64,000 nt of DNA from Ctenosaura bakeri (taxonomy: Eukaryota > Chordata > Lepidosauria > Squamata > Iguanidae), in contig CAOLHI010002134.1 in assembly GCA_948474755.1 (NCBI GenBank), positions 241,798-305,797 on the forward strand. Direction: 5' to 3'. The position numbers and the translations under genes are program-made. Position 1 is the first letter of the stretch. The number at the start of each line of letters is the position of its first letter. Below, one piece after another: positions 46,207 to 56,636 of the stretch. The notes under the pieces were generated by a model. The model had not been told where the DNA came from. It did not search any database and saw nothing but the letters and a program-made list of their open reading frames with translations.

Positions 46207-48009
46207 GCAGCTTGCATAAGCCTCTCCAGGATCATCCACATATGCCCAGGAGGATCTATCAGACTGACAGGCACACTCACATTCTTGTGTTTGGTCCATC
46301 CTTATGGAATGCTTTCCATGACAGGTACACATCATGTGCTTATCATTTTTAATTTTTAAAGAATTTAACATTTCACTCTGCTTTTAGCTGATTTTGGATC
46401 GTATTTCATATTATATGGTTCTACCCTGTCACTGTTATTTTTATTTGCATCAGAATGCTCTTTGAATACTATTGTTTTAGTTAACTGTATTTTTTGTATG
46501 AATGTTACTCTTTTATGGTTTTTATTTTCCAACTGCTTTCACAAGATTCTAAAAATGATTAATAAATGATAAACACATTTCTACCCCTGAACAGAATGTG
46601 GAGGGGACATGGATATTTTGCAATTGATGCTCTAAGCAATCTGAAGAGACACAGACCTGGAGGGCAAGGGGTAGGGTCAGTAGGTGTGGACTGTTCCCTG
46701 AAGAGAGACATCTGGCGTATCAAATAGAAGACAGGGCTCAACCCTTCTCCCTAGTTTTTCATTTGCAAGCCCTTGAAGAAAGAAACACTCCATCACATTA
46801 GCATGTGCAAAAATAAAGAAGAGAGTGCATGAGGAGGATTAATGTATTCAATTAACTGTGCCTACTGTTTTTTGGGCAGTTATATACTGGTCTGTTAGCC
46901 ATCCCACTGTACGGTAATTATTCAGGCAGCAGCTCCCGCTGCAATGCTCACTGCAAAATTCTTTCCTCCACATCCACTCATCCATAGTATGAGCTCTGGG
47001 AGAGGGATCTTACACAAGCCTCAACTACAGAAACCAGAACTGCTGAAAGAATATGCCTGAGCACAGACATGTTAAGGTGGTCAGGCATTCTGAATGTGAT
47101 CTTACCAGCAGAGTGGATGTGTGAACAGGCATTTGGGTGGGGGACAGTTGAAGATATTTTAAGTTTTTCTCCTAAATCAAGGGTACCTTGTCAAGGTTTC
47201 CAACCTGGACGATTAGTCAATGTATTTTCTCCCTTTCTAGGGGGAGGACGCATTTCTATAAGGCAAAAAGTTTATTTAACTAGACTAAGATCATGGATGT
47301 TGGTGCTTTTTCTACCCCTTCCTTTTTTACTCAATCCGGATTCCATTCAGTTACCTCTCCAATTAACTAACAATTACTTAACATTAACAGTAATTACAGA
47401 CACCAGATAAGCTCCTACAGATGTCAACTGTTAGCTTTTGTACCTAATCACTCAATGAAATGGAGAAAGTTCAAAAAACATCAATTAGCCAGGCAATTAG
47501 TTTGAGTTAGAAAAGCGCATGTTATCATGTGAGAGCTGATTTCATTTATTTTAGTTTGGCAGTAAAAGGAACATGAGTTGACAAGTCTTTATACACTGTG
47601 CTGAGATAAGATAAAGCTGGATTGTGCTGTTTGCCCAGGGGCAACCTGTAAAAAAAGATCTTTGTCCTGTAAAGTAGAAATAAGGTGAAATGCTCTAGGC
47701 ATTTTTGTGTGAAAGAAAAGGAAACCTTTCTAGCCTAAGGGCCAAACTGATTCTGGATAATAGGAATGTGGGGGTGGAAGAAAACACTGCTGAGGTGCGT
47801 TCATACACACAACTATAACCTTATGGTACTGCTTTATCTGCCACGGTTCCATCCTATGGATCCTTGGATTTCTAGTTTTGTGAAGTACTTAAAAGTTCTC
47901 TGCTAGGGATCCCTAGAAAATTCTGAGGACCTCTGCAAATCGCAAATTCCACAAAACCACAAAATAGAGCCAATACAGTTAAAATGACTCCACTGTTATT
48001 ATTGTGCAG
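46207..48009. other. No recognised gene; one half fold-back sequence
   Basis: About 47795-47965 resembles the arm of a fold-back MITE ('ggttccatcctatggatcc', 'tggatttctagttttg', 'gcaaattccacaaaacc'). The rest, including 46500-47790, shows nothing supported. Confidence 0.35.
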
Positions 48010-48205
48010 GGCCTGCTACTGTTGTTGGGTGTTTTCAAGTAGTTTCCAATTTGTGGCGACCCAAAGGTAACCCTAACATGGGTTTTCTGAGGCTGCGAGT
48101 GTGTGATGTGCCAAAGGTCACCCAGTGGGTTTCCACTGCCTATCGGGGAATCGAACACTTTTCTCCAGGGTTGTAGCCCAACGTTCAAACCACCACACCG
48201 AACTG
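48010..48205 (-). mobile_element. tRNA-derived SINE
   Basis: The reverse complement runs 'ggtgtggtggtttgaacgtt', 'gtgttcgattccccgatagg' (B box GTTCGATTCCC), 'ggaaacccactgggtgacct', 'gcacatcacacactcgcagc' and a tail 'gtcgccacaaattggaaact' ending in ACAAC repeats. This is the clearest member of the family here. Confidence 0.88.
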
Positions 48206-48419
48206 GTTCTCTGGATTTAACTCATACCCACTGTCCCTCATTATGCTGTCAAATAAATAATAAAAATCTAACACTGGCACCACTTCACTATTTCTAGAGA
48301 AAATGGATCTTTTGCCACATCCAGACAGGTTCTTCTTTTGAAGCTTTTCCTCTAGTATATGTCAAGACTAAACCTGGCTTCCCACCCCCAACTACTGTAG
48401 CTAATAAAAATAAGAACTA

Positions 48420-48700
48420 TATGAGTTTTACTAGGTCTGTCCAAAGATCCATCTAGCTAAACATCCTTCCCCAAACAGCAGGAAGAGAGATGCTCTTAGG
48501 AAATCCACAAGCTGGGCAAGTCATTTCGTGTTTTTGACTAGAAGCCACTGAGAGGCCTATCCTTTGTATTCATTTGCCTAATCTCTCTTTAAAGTCACAT
48601 AAAGAAATGAACATCAAGACACCACTGTGGCAGAAGAACACTTCATTCTCACTGTAAGTTTCCAAGTATGAGAAAGACTGGGGGCAATTGGGAAATCAAC
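48420..48700 (+). repeat. Unnamed interspersed repeat
   Basis: 'gtccaaagatccatctagct', 'gaaatccacaagctgggcaa' and 'gactagaagccactgagagg' are in the order of a common reptile LINE 3' region. The first 97 bases of the window may be from the same family. Confidence 0.4.
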
Positions 48701-49431
48701 AGCATTAGCTTCCAGTGAGGTGGTCATGGTGAAATGGGTCCTTGGGAAGAAATATGCCTTAATTCTGAATAAATTCCATGCTCCCAGCTGTGTACTACAT
48801 CTCTGAACAAGGCACATGGGAAATTAGCAGCTGGATACACCCTGATAAATGCATTTTTTTTTTTAAAAAAAGCTGAGTTTTCAGTGTGTTTGTATTCTAA
48901 GACGACACAGACTCAATCTGGTGCTGATAAATCTTTTTTTCTGAGAAACTCAAATAAAGTTTAATCATTTAAATAAACACTGTAGTCAGAAGAGATAAAA
49001 ATTATGCATTAGGAAATACTACCATGTTGCTAGCTGGCAGCAGAATTAGACTGCCTTGGCTAATATCTTGACTCAAATTTGTAAGAAAGCAGATCAGAAA
49101 ACCCATCATTCAACTTTTGCTATTAAATTCATACACAAAACAAAATAATGATCACTCATAAGGTCATCTTGGAATTCAATTCCTCAGCAAATTAATTACT
49201 CAGGAGTAGAGCCACAGTTGTTCTCTTAAAAGGCTACCCTCCTATACACAGTTGGCCTTTAAATCTCTCTAAGGTTATTGGAAATTGCACCCAAAAGGCT
49301 GAGACCCACGCCAAGTCACTGATAGTCTTCTTCATGGATGTTGGAACTACAAAGAAATTCACAAAACATCAGTAGCTTCTGAGAAGAAGGAACCTTTGGA
49401 ATTGTGCATCCAAAGCCACATAGTGCCAATT
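48701..49431. other. No recognised feature
   Basis: No supported gene or repeat. Confidence 0.4.
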
Positions 49432-49645
49432 TGCATTATTTCTCGTTGTGTGCCTTCAAATAATTTCTCACTTATGCCAAACCTATGGCTAACCTATCAT
49501 GGGGTTTGTTCAGAGGGGCTTGTTCTTGCCTTCCTCTGAGGCTGACAATGTGACCTGTTAGAGGTTACCCAGTGGGTTTCCACGGCCAAGTAGGGATCTG
49601 AACCCTGGTCTCCCAGTGCCTAGTCAATGCCCAAACACATGTGGT
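49432..49645 (-). mobile_element. tRNA-derived SINE
   Basis: The reverse complement shows 'ccagggttcagatccctac' (B box), 'gtggaaacccactgggtaac', 'gtcacattgtcagcctcaga' and 'ggaaggcaagaacaagcccc', the same order as the copies at 46 and 48 kb. It keeps the long middle part that the others have lost. Confidence 0.85.
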
Positions 49646-50479
49646 GTTCAAGAAATGCTTCTGAAAACATCTTTTGAACATGTTGTTTTATGTCTTACAC
49701 ACTCATAACATGACAACTGGCATTTTGCTAGCATCTAACTTTTGCAAGCAAGGCTACTCTGCTAGAGAAGCCTCCCTCCCTCAATGTGAAAACACAGAAG
49801 ACTGTCAGTCTCCTCAGAAATGATCACAACTGATCAGATTATTGTAGAAACCTTCCCACATCATGACTCCACAAACTTCATACAGATGTTACACTCATCT
49901 GGTAAGTACAACAGAACTAGTACAAAGGAGAAAATGCAACAATACCTTTATTTTTGATAAAATTGCAAGGGCCAGTTGTGCTGCTCAGAGAAAGAGGGAG
50001 GTTGTATCCTGTTTTCTGTTATTTTGCACTTTATTACTACAACCATTAGTATAGTAAGGGCACATCCAGTCTACCACGCAAAAGATGTGTTCTGGAAAGA
50101 GGAAGGGAGATACCAAACCCGATTGAGCAGCCATTATAGTTGAACCAGGCAGGGGGAGATATGGAAACAGAACACAGTTCCATGTTAAACAACAGGACAG
50201 GAATAGGGTATTAGCTGTCCCTAAAATGTCCCCCAACTCAAATCACCTGGATGGTCCTGGGAGCACAACCATAGGTTGAAAATATTGCTGGTGAAGGTCA
50301 GTTAATGGGAAGACAGCTGCCATTCAGGACTTGATCCTACATAAGCATGCCAACCTAGTACGCATCAGAGACACGGCTGGAAGAGGCAGGATCGGGGGGG
50401 GGGAGTAATCTCTCCCAGCTTTGTCCACTAGGGTTCTCTGTTCAACAGGAGGCAAGACCTGGGGTTCGGGGAGGCGGAG
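49646..50479. other. No recognised feature
   Basis: A G run lies near 50394. No gene recognised. Confidence 0.4.
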
Positions 50480-50770
50480 TTGCAGAACAGGGAACAATGC
50501 AATAAGTTGCTAGTGTACTTAACTCACTGTTACGCATATCTCCTGACTAACAATACACCCTGGGGGGATATCCCATTTAACAACAGGCCATCACACAGGC
50601 CAACTGTAACACATGCAAATTGCTCCCTCTCACCCGGGGACTACACTAGTACATATACTCTGTCTCACTTACATGCCACCAGATCCTCTGAAGATGCCAG
50701 CAACAGATGCAGGTGAAAATACTAATAGAACGTGGTCTCAAAGTCCAGAAAACCCCACAACAACCTAGAA
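50480..50770 (+). mobile_element. Repeat end carrying a hammerhead-ribozyme-like relic
   Basis: The segment ends in 'agaaaaccccacaacaacct' just before host-LINE sequence begins. Its core 'tcctctgaagatgcc' (50684-50698) and 'ggtgaaa' (50712-50718) are placed as in hammerhead ribozymes found in Penelope-like elements and other retroelements. The family call (Penelope-like 3' or pseudo-LTR region) is inference; no RT of that type is present. Confidence 0.45.
50684..50724 (+). ncRNA. Decayed hammerhead ribozyme-like core
   Basis: TCCT (potential stem I), CTGAAGA (fits the CUGANGA box) at 50688-50694, GCC and GGT (potential stem II, now one G-U pair) at 50696-50698 and 50712-50714, then GAAA at 50715-50718. 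The expected NUH cleavage triplet and the stem I partner (AGGA) are not preserved: the sequence after GAAA is ATACTAATAG. Self-cleavage is therefore not expected from this copy. Confidence 0.4.
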
Positions 50771-50883
50771 GTTGCAGTAGTCGCCAAAATTCCATCCCAT
50801 TGTACAGGTGCCCTATCCCACAGTTCTCTGGGTTTGAGTGTGTTTATCTGAAACTGGGGGGGGGGAGATTAGGGATTCTGTTG
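50771..50883 (+). pseudogene. CR1/L2-group LINE, segment 1 (endonuclease start)
   Basis: The frame gives 'SRQNSIPLYRCPIPQFSGFE', then CVYLKLGGGRLGILL. This is the start of an APE-type endonuclease, broken off at the Sauria SINE and continued at 51101 as VYHLARCTT. The host LINE is the oldest layer of this nest. Confidence 0.7.
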
Positions 50884-51100
50884 GGAGCCCTGGTGGCACA
50901 GTGGTTAAATGCTAGTACTGCAGCCACAAGGTTGTGAGTTGGATCCTGCCGGGCTCCAGGTTGACTCAGCCTTCCATCCTTCTGCGGGTCAGTAAAATGA
51001 GTACCCACCTTGTTGGAGGCAATTAGCTAACACACATTGTAAACCACTTAGAGAGCACTTAGCTGATAAGCAGTATAGAAATACACATGCTATTGCTATT
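50884..51100 (+). mobile_element. Sauria-type tRNA-derived SINE inserted in the host LINE
   Basis: A box 'tggcacagtgg' at about 50893-50904 and B box 'ggttgtgagttggatcc' at 50930-50946. Then 'gactcagccttccatccttc', 'gtcagtaaaatgagtaccca', 'cacttagagagcacttagct' and the tail 'atgctattgctattg'. It sits between two pieces of the same LINE reading frame, so it is younger than that LINE. Confidence 0.95.
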
Positions 51101-51260
51101 GGTGTACCATCTAGCCCGCTGCACAACAGTCTCCCCTCCTGAGCTAGTTGGTGTGATCTCAGGATTGGTGTTGGAATCTTTCCAGCTTATAGTACTGGGG
51201 GATTTCAATATTCATGCTGAAACTCCTGTCAGAAGCAACTCAAGGATTCATGACAACCAT
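51101..51260 (+). pseudogene. CR1/L2-group LINE, segment 2 (endonuclease)
   Basis: 'VYHLARCTTVSPPELV', then 'FQLIVLGDFNIHAET' with the GDFN box of APE-type LINE endonucleases. It is interrupted at 51261 by half of a fold-back MITE. Confidence 0.88.
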
Positions 51261-51364
51261 GGCCATTTCCGCACTAGACTGTTATAGCACTATTATTCCA
51301 CTTTCAACATCCTATGGAATCCTTGGGACCAGCCCTTCTCTAAACTACAAACCCCAGGTTTAGA
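51261..51364. mobile_element. Half fold-back MITE
   Basis: 'gccatttccgcactagac', 'ctattattccactttcaaca' and 'taaactacaaaccccagg' match the 11351-11550 element with most of the middle and the right end missing. Host LINE text flanks it. Confidence 0.8.
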
Positions 51365-51719
51365 CTCACTGGGACTCAGAACCTCTGCAGGGAGGTCCAT
51401 CCCAGGAGGCTTCCGGATCTGGATGGATTCCTGATAGCTCTTGGGGAGTTTCCTGCTGCCCTCACAAGCAGTCTTGTCAAAGTCCTGGCTGATCTCTGCA
51501 ACACAGAAATGGCCAGGGCAGCAGACACAATCACCCCAGAGCCACCCCTCTCATGTAGTGGAGTCAAACTGTCCCCTTGATCCTCCAGGGAGTTGGTGGC
51601 AATGAAACATGTGAAAAGGCAACAAGGGCAACACTGGCAGAAAACTCAGAGCACATCCAATCGAACACAGGCTAGTGCTTGCCTGAAAGCCTACTCTGTG
51701 GCAATACAGGCAGTAAAAA
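51365..51719 (+). pseudogene. CR1/L2-group LINE, segment 3
   Basis: The reading frame includes 'FPAALTSSLVKVLADLCNTE', 'MARAADTITPEPPLSCSG' and 'MKHVKRQQGQHWQKTQSTSN' followed by RTQASACLKAYSVAIQAVK. This is the spacer between endonuclease and RT, rich in Arg/Lys near its end as usual for this group. It is cut by the TIR element at 51722. Confidence 0.75.
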
Positions 51720-51721
51720 TA

Positions 51722-52306
51722 CTGTATTTGCCACCATATAAGACACACTGTTTCACGCCCCCCCCCAAAACAGCCTTTGAAAATGGGGGGTGTCTTACAC
51801 ACTGGGTGTGTCATTGTGAACCCTCCTTTCGCCCCTCCCCCCGCCAAGGCAAGATGCATAGGAAGGAGAAGAGGTGAAAGGAGGACTCCAATGTGGTCCC
51901 CTCCTTCCTTCCTTTTTTGGTTTGATGTGGAGAACTCCCCACAGAGGCAAAATGCAGAGAAAGGGAAGGAAGGGTCTAGGGGAGTCCCATGCCAGTGCTG
52001 GTTTAGCCCCCAGACCCCCGTTCTCCCTTTCCTATGCATTTTGCCTGTGCATAGGAAAGGGAAGGGGAGGTCTCGGGGGTGAAAGGAATGTGTGCTGAAG
52101 ACTCCCCTAGAGCTCCCCTTCTCTTTCATATGCATTTTGCCTTGGAGGGGAGATCTCCCACTGAGGCAAAATGGAAGGGAAAGGGTGATGGGGAAGCCTT
52201 GCCAGATAAAATGTACCAGTACTAACAATATTTTTTCCCCAAAATTAACCTTTAAAAATGGAGACCACCTTACACATCGGTGTGTCTTATACACTGGCAA
52301 ATACGG
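51722..52306. mobile_element. 585-bp TIR element flanked by TA
   Basis: The left end 'ctgtatttgccaccatataa' plus gacacac and the reverse complement of the right end 'ccgtatttgccagtgtataa' plus gacacac form inverted repeats of about 27 bp. TA stands on both sides (51720-51721 and 52307-52308), as for Tc1/mariner-type insertion. The interior is built from repeats of 'aggcaaaatgca' and 'gaaaggg' in both orientations, with a perfect hairpin at 52025-52061. No transposase is encoded. Host LINE sequence resumes directly after it. Confidence 0.85.
52025..52061. repeat. Perfect 14-bp hairpin inside the TIR element
   Basis: ccctttcctatgca (52025-52038) and tgcataggaaaggg (52048-52061) with a 9-nt loop. 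Confidence 0.97.
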
Positions 52307-52308
52307 TA

Positions 52309-53194
52309 CTGTGTCTGCAGGGAGCCAGCCAGCAGAGCTGTTTTGAGTGGTCAGGGGTCTTTTACACACAGGCCCAAGAGAAGAAAATCCAGACCACTCA
52401 ACAGTCCACTGTGAACAATCTGCCTGGTACTCTGCAGATAAAATCGCTCAGATCCGCTTCGATTTGGATAATTGATACAGAACCTGTGGATGTAACTTTG
52501 GCCTCTGCTTGTCCAGTGATAATGGATACTTTTCAATTTGTACAGCCTGAGAATGTGGACAGCATGCTTGAAGATATGAGAGTCAAGACATGTGTTCTAG
52601 ATCCTTGACTTTCCTGACTTTACAAAAAGCTAGAGGGAGACTGGCAGAGTGGGTAGAAGGTGTGGTTACTGCCTCCTTAAAACAGGTAAAGCCTCAATTT
52701 GCCTCACGGAGGCTGATATAAAAGCCATCCCTCAATCCCACCATTTTGGATAATTACTGTGGAGTCTCTAACATTCCATTTCTAGGCATGGTTCTGGAGT
52801 GTGTGGTAGCCTCCCAGTTCCAGGGGTTTCTGGATGAAATTGATTATCTGGATCCATTTCAATTTGGTTTCAGGCCTGGCTATGGGACTGAGGTGGCTTT
52901 GGTCACCTTGGTAAATGAGCTATTCCGGGAGCTAGAGAGGACGAACGTGTAGTTTCTGATATCATTGACCAAGCTATCCTCCTGGGTCGCCTTGCAGGGA
53001 TGGGACTTGGGGGCACTCTTTACAGTGGCTCTGTTCCTTCCTAGAGAGCTGAACCTTGAAGGTGGTGCTGGGGCACTCCTTTTCAACCCCTTTCCCTTTG
53101 GCCTGTGGGATCCTTCAGGGTTTGGTTTTGTCCCCCATGCTATTTAACATCTACATGAAACTGCTGGGTGAGGTCGTCCAGAATTTTGGAGTTC
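52309..53194 (+). pseudogene. CR1/L2-group LINE, segment 4 (RT, first part)
   Basis: Host text resumes with a frame around KIAQIRFDLDN near 52438. RT blocks follow: 'DNYCGVSNIPFLGMVLE', 'VVASQFQGFLDEIDYLDPF', 'QFGFRPGYGTEVALVTLV' (52746-52920) and 'GILQGLVLSPMLFNIYMKLL' (53110-53170). The frame then runs through LGEVVQNFGVL and stops at the insertion of the Vingi-like LINE. Several stops make it an old copy. Confidence 0.93.
53182..53194. repeat. 13-bp target-site duplication, left
   Basis: aattttggagttc, identical to 59628-59640. Confidence 0.97.
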
Positions 53195-53337
53195 TAGCAT
53201 ATTTACTAGCATACAAGTTCAAGTTTATTGCATTTTAGCAGCCAGCCATTGCACAAAATGAAGGAATAAAATCAGATTAAAATGAGAAAGAATAATCCAG
53301 CCAATATACATATAATACATAATCAACAATAAATAAA

Positions 53338-53735
53338 TCACTTTCCATACCCCTCCTTGTTCTTTATAGCACGTAATTGTAAGGCCCTAACAAGAAATTT
53401 AGATGTTCTGAAAGACACATATTTCACAGTATCAGATAGCAGAAAACAAACTTTCGCAAAGGAAGAACTTCCCTTAAAAGACTTCAATAAAGGAAAAATA
53501 TACTTGCTCCTAAGATCATTGTAAATAGGGCACTCAAGTAGAACATGAATTAAATCTTCTATTGAAACAGAGTTGCAAACACATACTCTGTCCTTCATAG
53601 GAACATTATTGTACCTGCCCATCCGAATTGCCAGTGGGAGAACGTTCAATCTAGCATGCAGAAAGGCTAACTTCATTTTAAAAGTTGGAAGATCAACCAG
53701 ATAATGAGGAAGGGGTGAGTTTAGTGGAATGTAAG
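53338..53735 (-). pseudogene. ORF2 C-terminal part with CCHC knuckle (frameshifted)
   Basis: After a frameshift at about 53735-53750, in a T-rich stretch as read on the coding strand, the coding text continues as 'YIPLNSPLPHYLVDLPTFKM', 'KLAFLHARLNVLPLAIRMGR' and then 'VCVCNSVSIEDLIHVLLECP'. The last is a C-x-C-x9-H-x4-C zinc-knuckle-like motif found at the end of many LINE ORF2 proteins and thought to contact nucleic acid. The open block of about 112 codons ends in a stop at 53338. Confidence 0.85.
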
Positions 53736-56636
53736 AAACAAAAAATGTATTAGATTGGCAGGCTTAATCTCAGTCATCTGGGATTGCATTGCTATATCCT
53801 TGAGTCTTTGGAGTATAAGTAATTTTGCTTTATCATATCCTTGAGTCAGGAAAAAAGGAACAGAGAACCCCAAATTCATGACAGCCAATTGCATTTTATG
53901 CATCCATGAATTTGGACCAGGCTCTTCGAGGGACTTCAAAAGGAGCTCAGATACCCGCTTAAAAATAATTTTTAACCAAAAAAGGAGGGCTAATCTAAGA
54001 GCCTCTGTTTTAATTGGCATTATACCTAACTCTGCACGGAGCAATACTAATTTTGTGGAAATGGGAACTGCCACAAGTCTGCGCAGAAATTTATTTTGTG
54101 CTCTCTCTAATATATCTAAGTTGGCCAGAGCCCACAGTGGTGCTCCAAACAGCAGTTTAGGCAGGACTCTGAGCCTATAGAGTTCTAAAGTGGGTTGAAT
54201 CATATTGCCCCCTTTTGTGCGATAGAATCTTAATAATCCATTTAATGTTCTTTCAGCTAACAGGGTACTTGATTGAACCTGTGAAGACCAATTACCAGTC
54301 CAGTGAAAGACCACACCAAGATATTTAAAGGAGGGGACTTGTTCCAATTTATTCCCGTCAAGTAACCAGTTATAAATTTTTTTGGATTTGCCGAATACCA
54401 TCACTTTTGTTTTTTGGTAATTGATGGAAAGTTGTTCATTCTTACAGTATGAACTAAACTGATTCAACAACCTACGCAGGCCTACTTGAGTATAGGAAAT
54501 CAGAATAGCATCATCTGCATACAATAGGATCGAATATTTCCGATTTCCAATTTTAACTGGGAAAAATTGGTCACCTTTTAAGAACTCAACTACATCGTTT
54601 ATAAATAAGTTGAAAAGAAGGGGAGCAAGCAGACACCCTTGTCTTACTCCTTTAGAGACAGGTATCGAGTCTGATAGGTGTGTACCATCAACTCTGACTT
54701 TCAAGGATGTATTTGAATAAAGGGATATTATACATTTTAGAAGGTTCTTATCAATACTCATAGTTTGTAATTTAACCCAAAGACGTCCCCGTGAAATAGA
54801 GTCGAAAGCAGCCTTCAAATCAATGAATGCCACAAAAATATGCTTTACAGTTCCTGCCAGATATTTATCAATAACATGTTTCAACATAAAACAATTATCC
54901 AAAGTTGACCTGCCTGAACAGAAGCCAGCCTGTTCTGGGGCCAACAATGCATGCTCTTCCACCCAATCCTCCAATGTATCTAGAAGAGACCTGGTATAAA
55001 TTTTCCCAGAAACATCCAAGAGACTAATGGGCCTATAATTTCCTGGATCATTTCTAGGACCCTTTTTGTAGATTGGAACTACAATAGCAGATGACCAATT
55101 AGGTGGTGTAACTCCTACATTATTAATTAAAGAAAATAATGAAGCAAAAATTGGAGCCCACCAGTCTGAAAATGCAATATAAAAGTCTGATGGAAGGCCA
55201 TCTTCACCAGGTGCTTTACCTTTCTTTAGTCTTAGTATTAATGAATTAGCCCTATCTACAGAAATATTTTCCCAGCTATGTTCCCATCTAGGTCCAGTAT
55301 AATCCAGGGGAATAATCTTAAAATGGTCTGAATCATTAAATAGCTTTCCAAAATAGCTTTCCCAGTTGTTTTTAGAAATAGTTCCTTCTAAAATTGGAGA
55401 TGACCTTTTTTCAAGCTTTGCAATTGTATCCCAGAATTTTGATGGATTCTTTTGCAGGAGTGCTAGGCTTAGTTCCTTCCACTGTTCCCTGTAATATATC
55501 CTTTTTTTCTCCCTAATTAATCTTTTATATTTTTTACGAAGATCATAGAAGTGTGAGGGAATTACAGTGGAGTTAGTGGATCGATATAATTTGATGGCTT
55601 TTCCCATTTGCCTTTTTAGATTCCTGCAGTCTTTGTCAAACCAAGCATTATTGCTTTTGGTTTGACAATTTTCTGAGTGGGATACCTTTTTTATAAAGAG
55701 GGGTCTGAGAGAGTTTGTTAATTGTGCATACAACTGATTTGCAGATTCAATATTGGATGCTTGAATCAGATCTTTCCTTAATTTCAGAAATTCCTCAGAG
55801 TAGAGTCTCTGTTGCAAATCTGATTGCAACTGGGGATTCCATTTGATCCTTTTATCAGAGGTTAATTGGGCTTGTTCAGAATTAAGGTAGTGAGCAGTAT
55901 TTGTAACAGTACTGTTAAACCACTGCAAGGAAAATCTAAGTGGCTGGTGATCACTACCAGCAACTGGATCAACTGTGAAAGAAAGGAACAAAGATCGATG
56001 CTCATGTGAAATTAACACATAGTCAACTGTACTCGCTCTAGAGTTATTTATAAAAGTAAACTCTCCCTTAGAATTATCAAGATGGGAACCATTTATTAAA
56101 GCTAGATTTAGTTTTGTCAGTAAAGTAAAAAAAATGCGGCCAAAATCATTAATCTTCTTATCTTTAGACTTTCGAATTTCCAAACCTTCCCACAACTCAG
56201 TTGGGCCTCCTAAAACCCTAGCAATATCTTGGTTAGATGAACCTATGCGTGCATTAAAGTCGCCAGCAATTACCAATGGAACTAAAGGAAATTCATACTC
56301 TAACTCGCATAGATATTCTTCTAACTTATACCAATAATTTGGATCATAATATGGTGAGGTGCAGGGGGGAACATAGATGTTAACAAAAATATAAGAGTGG
56401 TGTATATTTTTAATAAAAATGGCCATGGCATATGGAGCTAATCCTTTAAGAGGAATAATTGAAGCTGAAAAAGAAATGGATATCAATATAGCCAGGCCAC
56501 CACTCGGTCTACCACCTTTAGAAGAAGAATGTGCAGTGTTTGAGTAGGCCACATATCCAGGAAGCCAAATATCATGCTTTAGCCAGGTTTCCTGGAATAG
56601 CAGGACCTGAAATTGCTTGATATAGTCTAAAATCAC
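53721..56636 (-). CDS. ORF2 main block: APE endonuclease and reverse transcriptase
   Basis: 971 codons without a stop. Residues from the first codon of the block: 'LLFQETWLK' (12-20, catalytic E), 'FVNIYVPP' (84-91), 'IAGDFNARIG' (123-132), 'TVDYVLISHEH' (203-213) and 'GSDHQPL' (227-233) make a complete endonuclease. 'PGNYRPISLLDVSGK' (531-545), 'VAFIDLKAAFDSI' (602-614, motif A), 'KGVRQGCLLAPLLFNLFIND' (662-681, motif B) and 'ILLYADDAILIS' (703-714, catalytic YADD) make a complete RT. No RNase H motif follows. It would nick chromosomal DNA and copy the element's RNA onto it. The block begins at a frameshift and has no ATG at its start, so the true protein started farther upstream. Confidence 0.95.
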   Translation of the reverse strand: MILDYIKQFQVLLFQETWLKHDIWLPGYVAYSNTAHSSSKGGRPSGGLAILISISFSASIIPLKGLAPYAMAIFIKNIHHSYIFVNIYVPPCTSPYYDPNYWYKLEEYLCELEYEFPLVPLVIAGDFNARIGSSNQDIARVLGGPTELWEGLEIRKSKDKKINDFGRIFFTLLTKLNLALINGSHLDNSKGEFTFINNSRASTVDYVLISHEHRSLFLSFTVDPVAGSDHQPLRFSLQWFNSTVTNTAHYLNSEQAQLTSDKRIKWNPQLQSDLQQRLYSEEFLKLRKDLIQASNIESANQLYAQLTNSLRPLFIKKVSHSENCQTKSNNAWFDKDCRNLKRQMGKAIKLYRSTNSTVIPSHFYDLRKKYKRLIREKKRIYYREQWKELSLALLQKNPSKFWDTIAKLEKRSSPILEGTISKNNWESYFGKLFNDSDHFKIIPLDYTGPRWEHSWENISVDRANSLILRLKKGKAPGEDGLPSDFYIAFSDWWAPIFASLFSLINNVGVTPPNWSSAIVVPIYKKGPRNDPGNYRPISLLDVSGKIYTRSLLDTLEDWVEEHALLAPEQAGFCSGRSTLDNCFMLKHVIDKYLAGTVKHIFVAFIDLKAAFDSISRGRLWVKLQTMSIDKNLLKCIISLYSNTSLKVRVDGTHLSDSIPVSKGVRQGCLLAPLLFNLFINDVVEFLKGDQFFPVKIGNRKYSILLYADDAILISYTQVGLRRLLNQFSSYCKNEQLSINYQKTKVMVFGKSKKIYNWLLDGNKLEQVPSFKYLGVVFHWTGNWSSQVQSSTLLAERTLNGLLRFYRTKGGNMIQPTLELYRLRVLPKLLFGAPLWALANLDILERAQNKFLRRLVAVPISTKLVLLRAELGIMPIKTEALRLALLFWLKIIFKRVSELLLKSLEEPGPNSWMHKMQLAVMNLGFSVPFFLTQGYDKAKLLILQRLKDIAMQSQMTEIKPANLIHFLFLTFH

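Noticed and set aside
50884..51000. tRNA gene
   Set aside because: A and B boxes are present, but no cloverleaf acceptor and anticodon arms are preserved, and the SINE body follows.
51551..52369. 272-codon open frame on the minus strand
   Set aside because: It runs straight through the 585-bp TIR element and into LINE sequence on both sides, so it is a composition effect of pyrimidine-rich MITE repeats.
53878..56337. Plus-strand frames of 67-100 codons
   Set aside because: They are antisense to the LINE ORF2 and have no features of their own.
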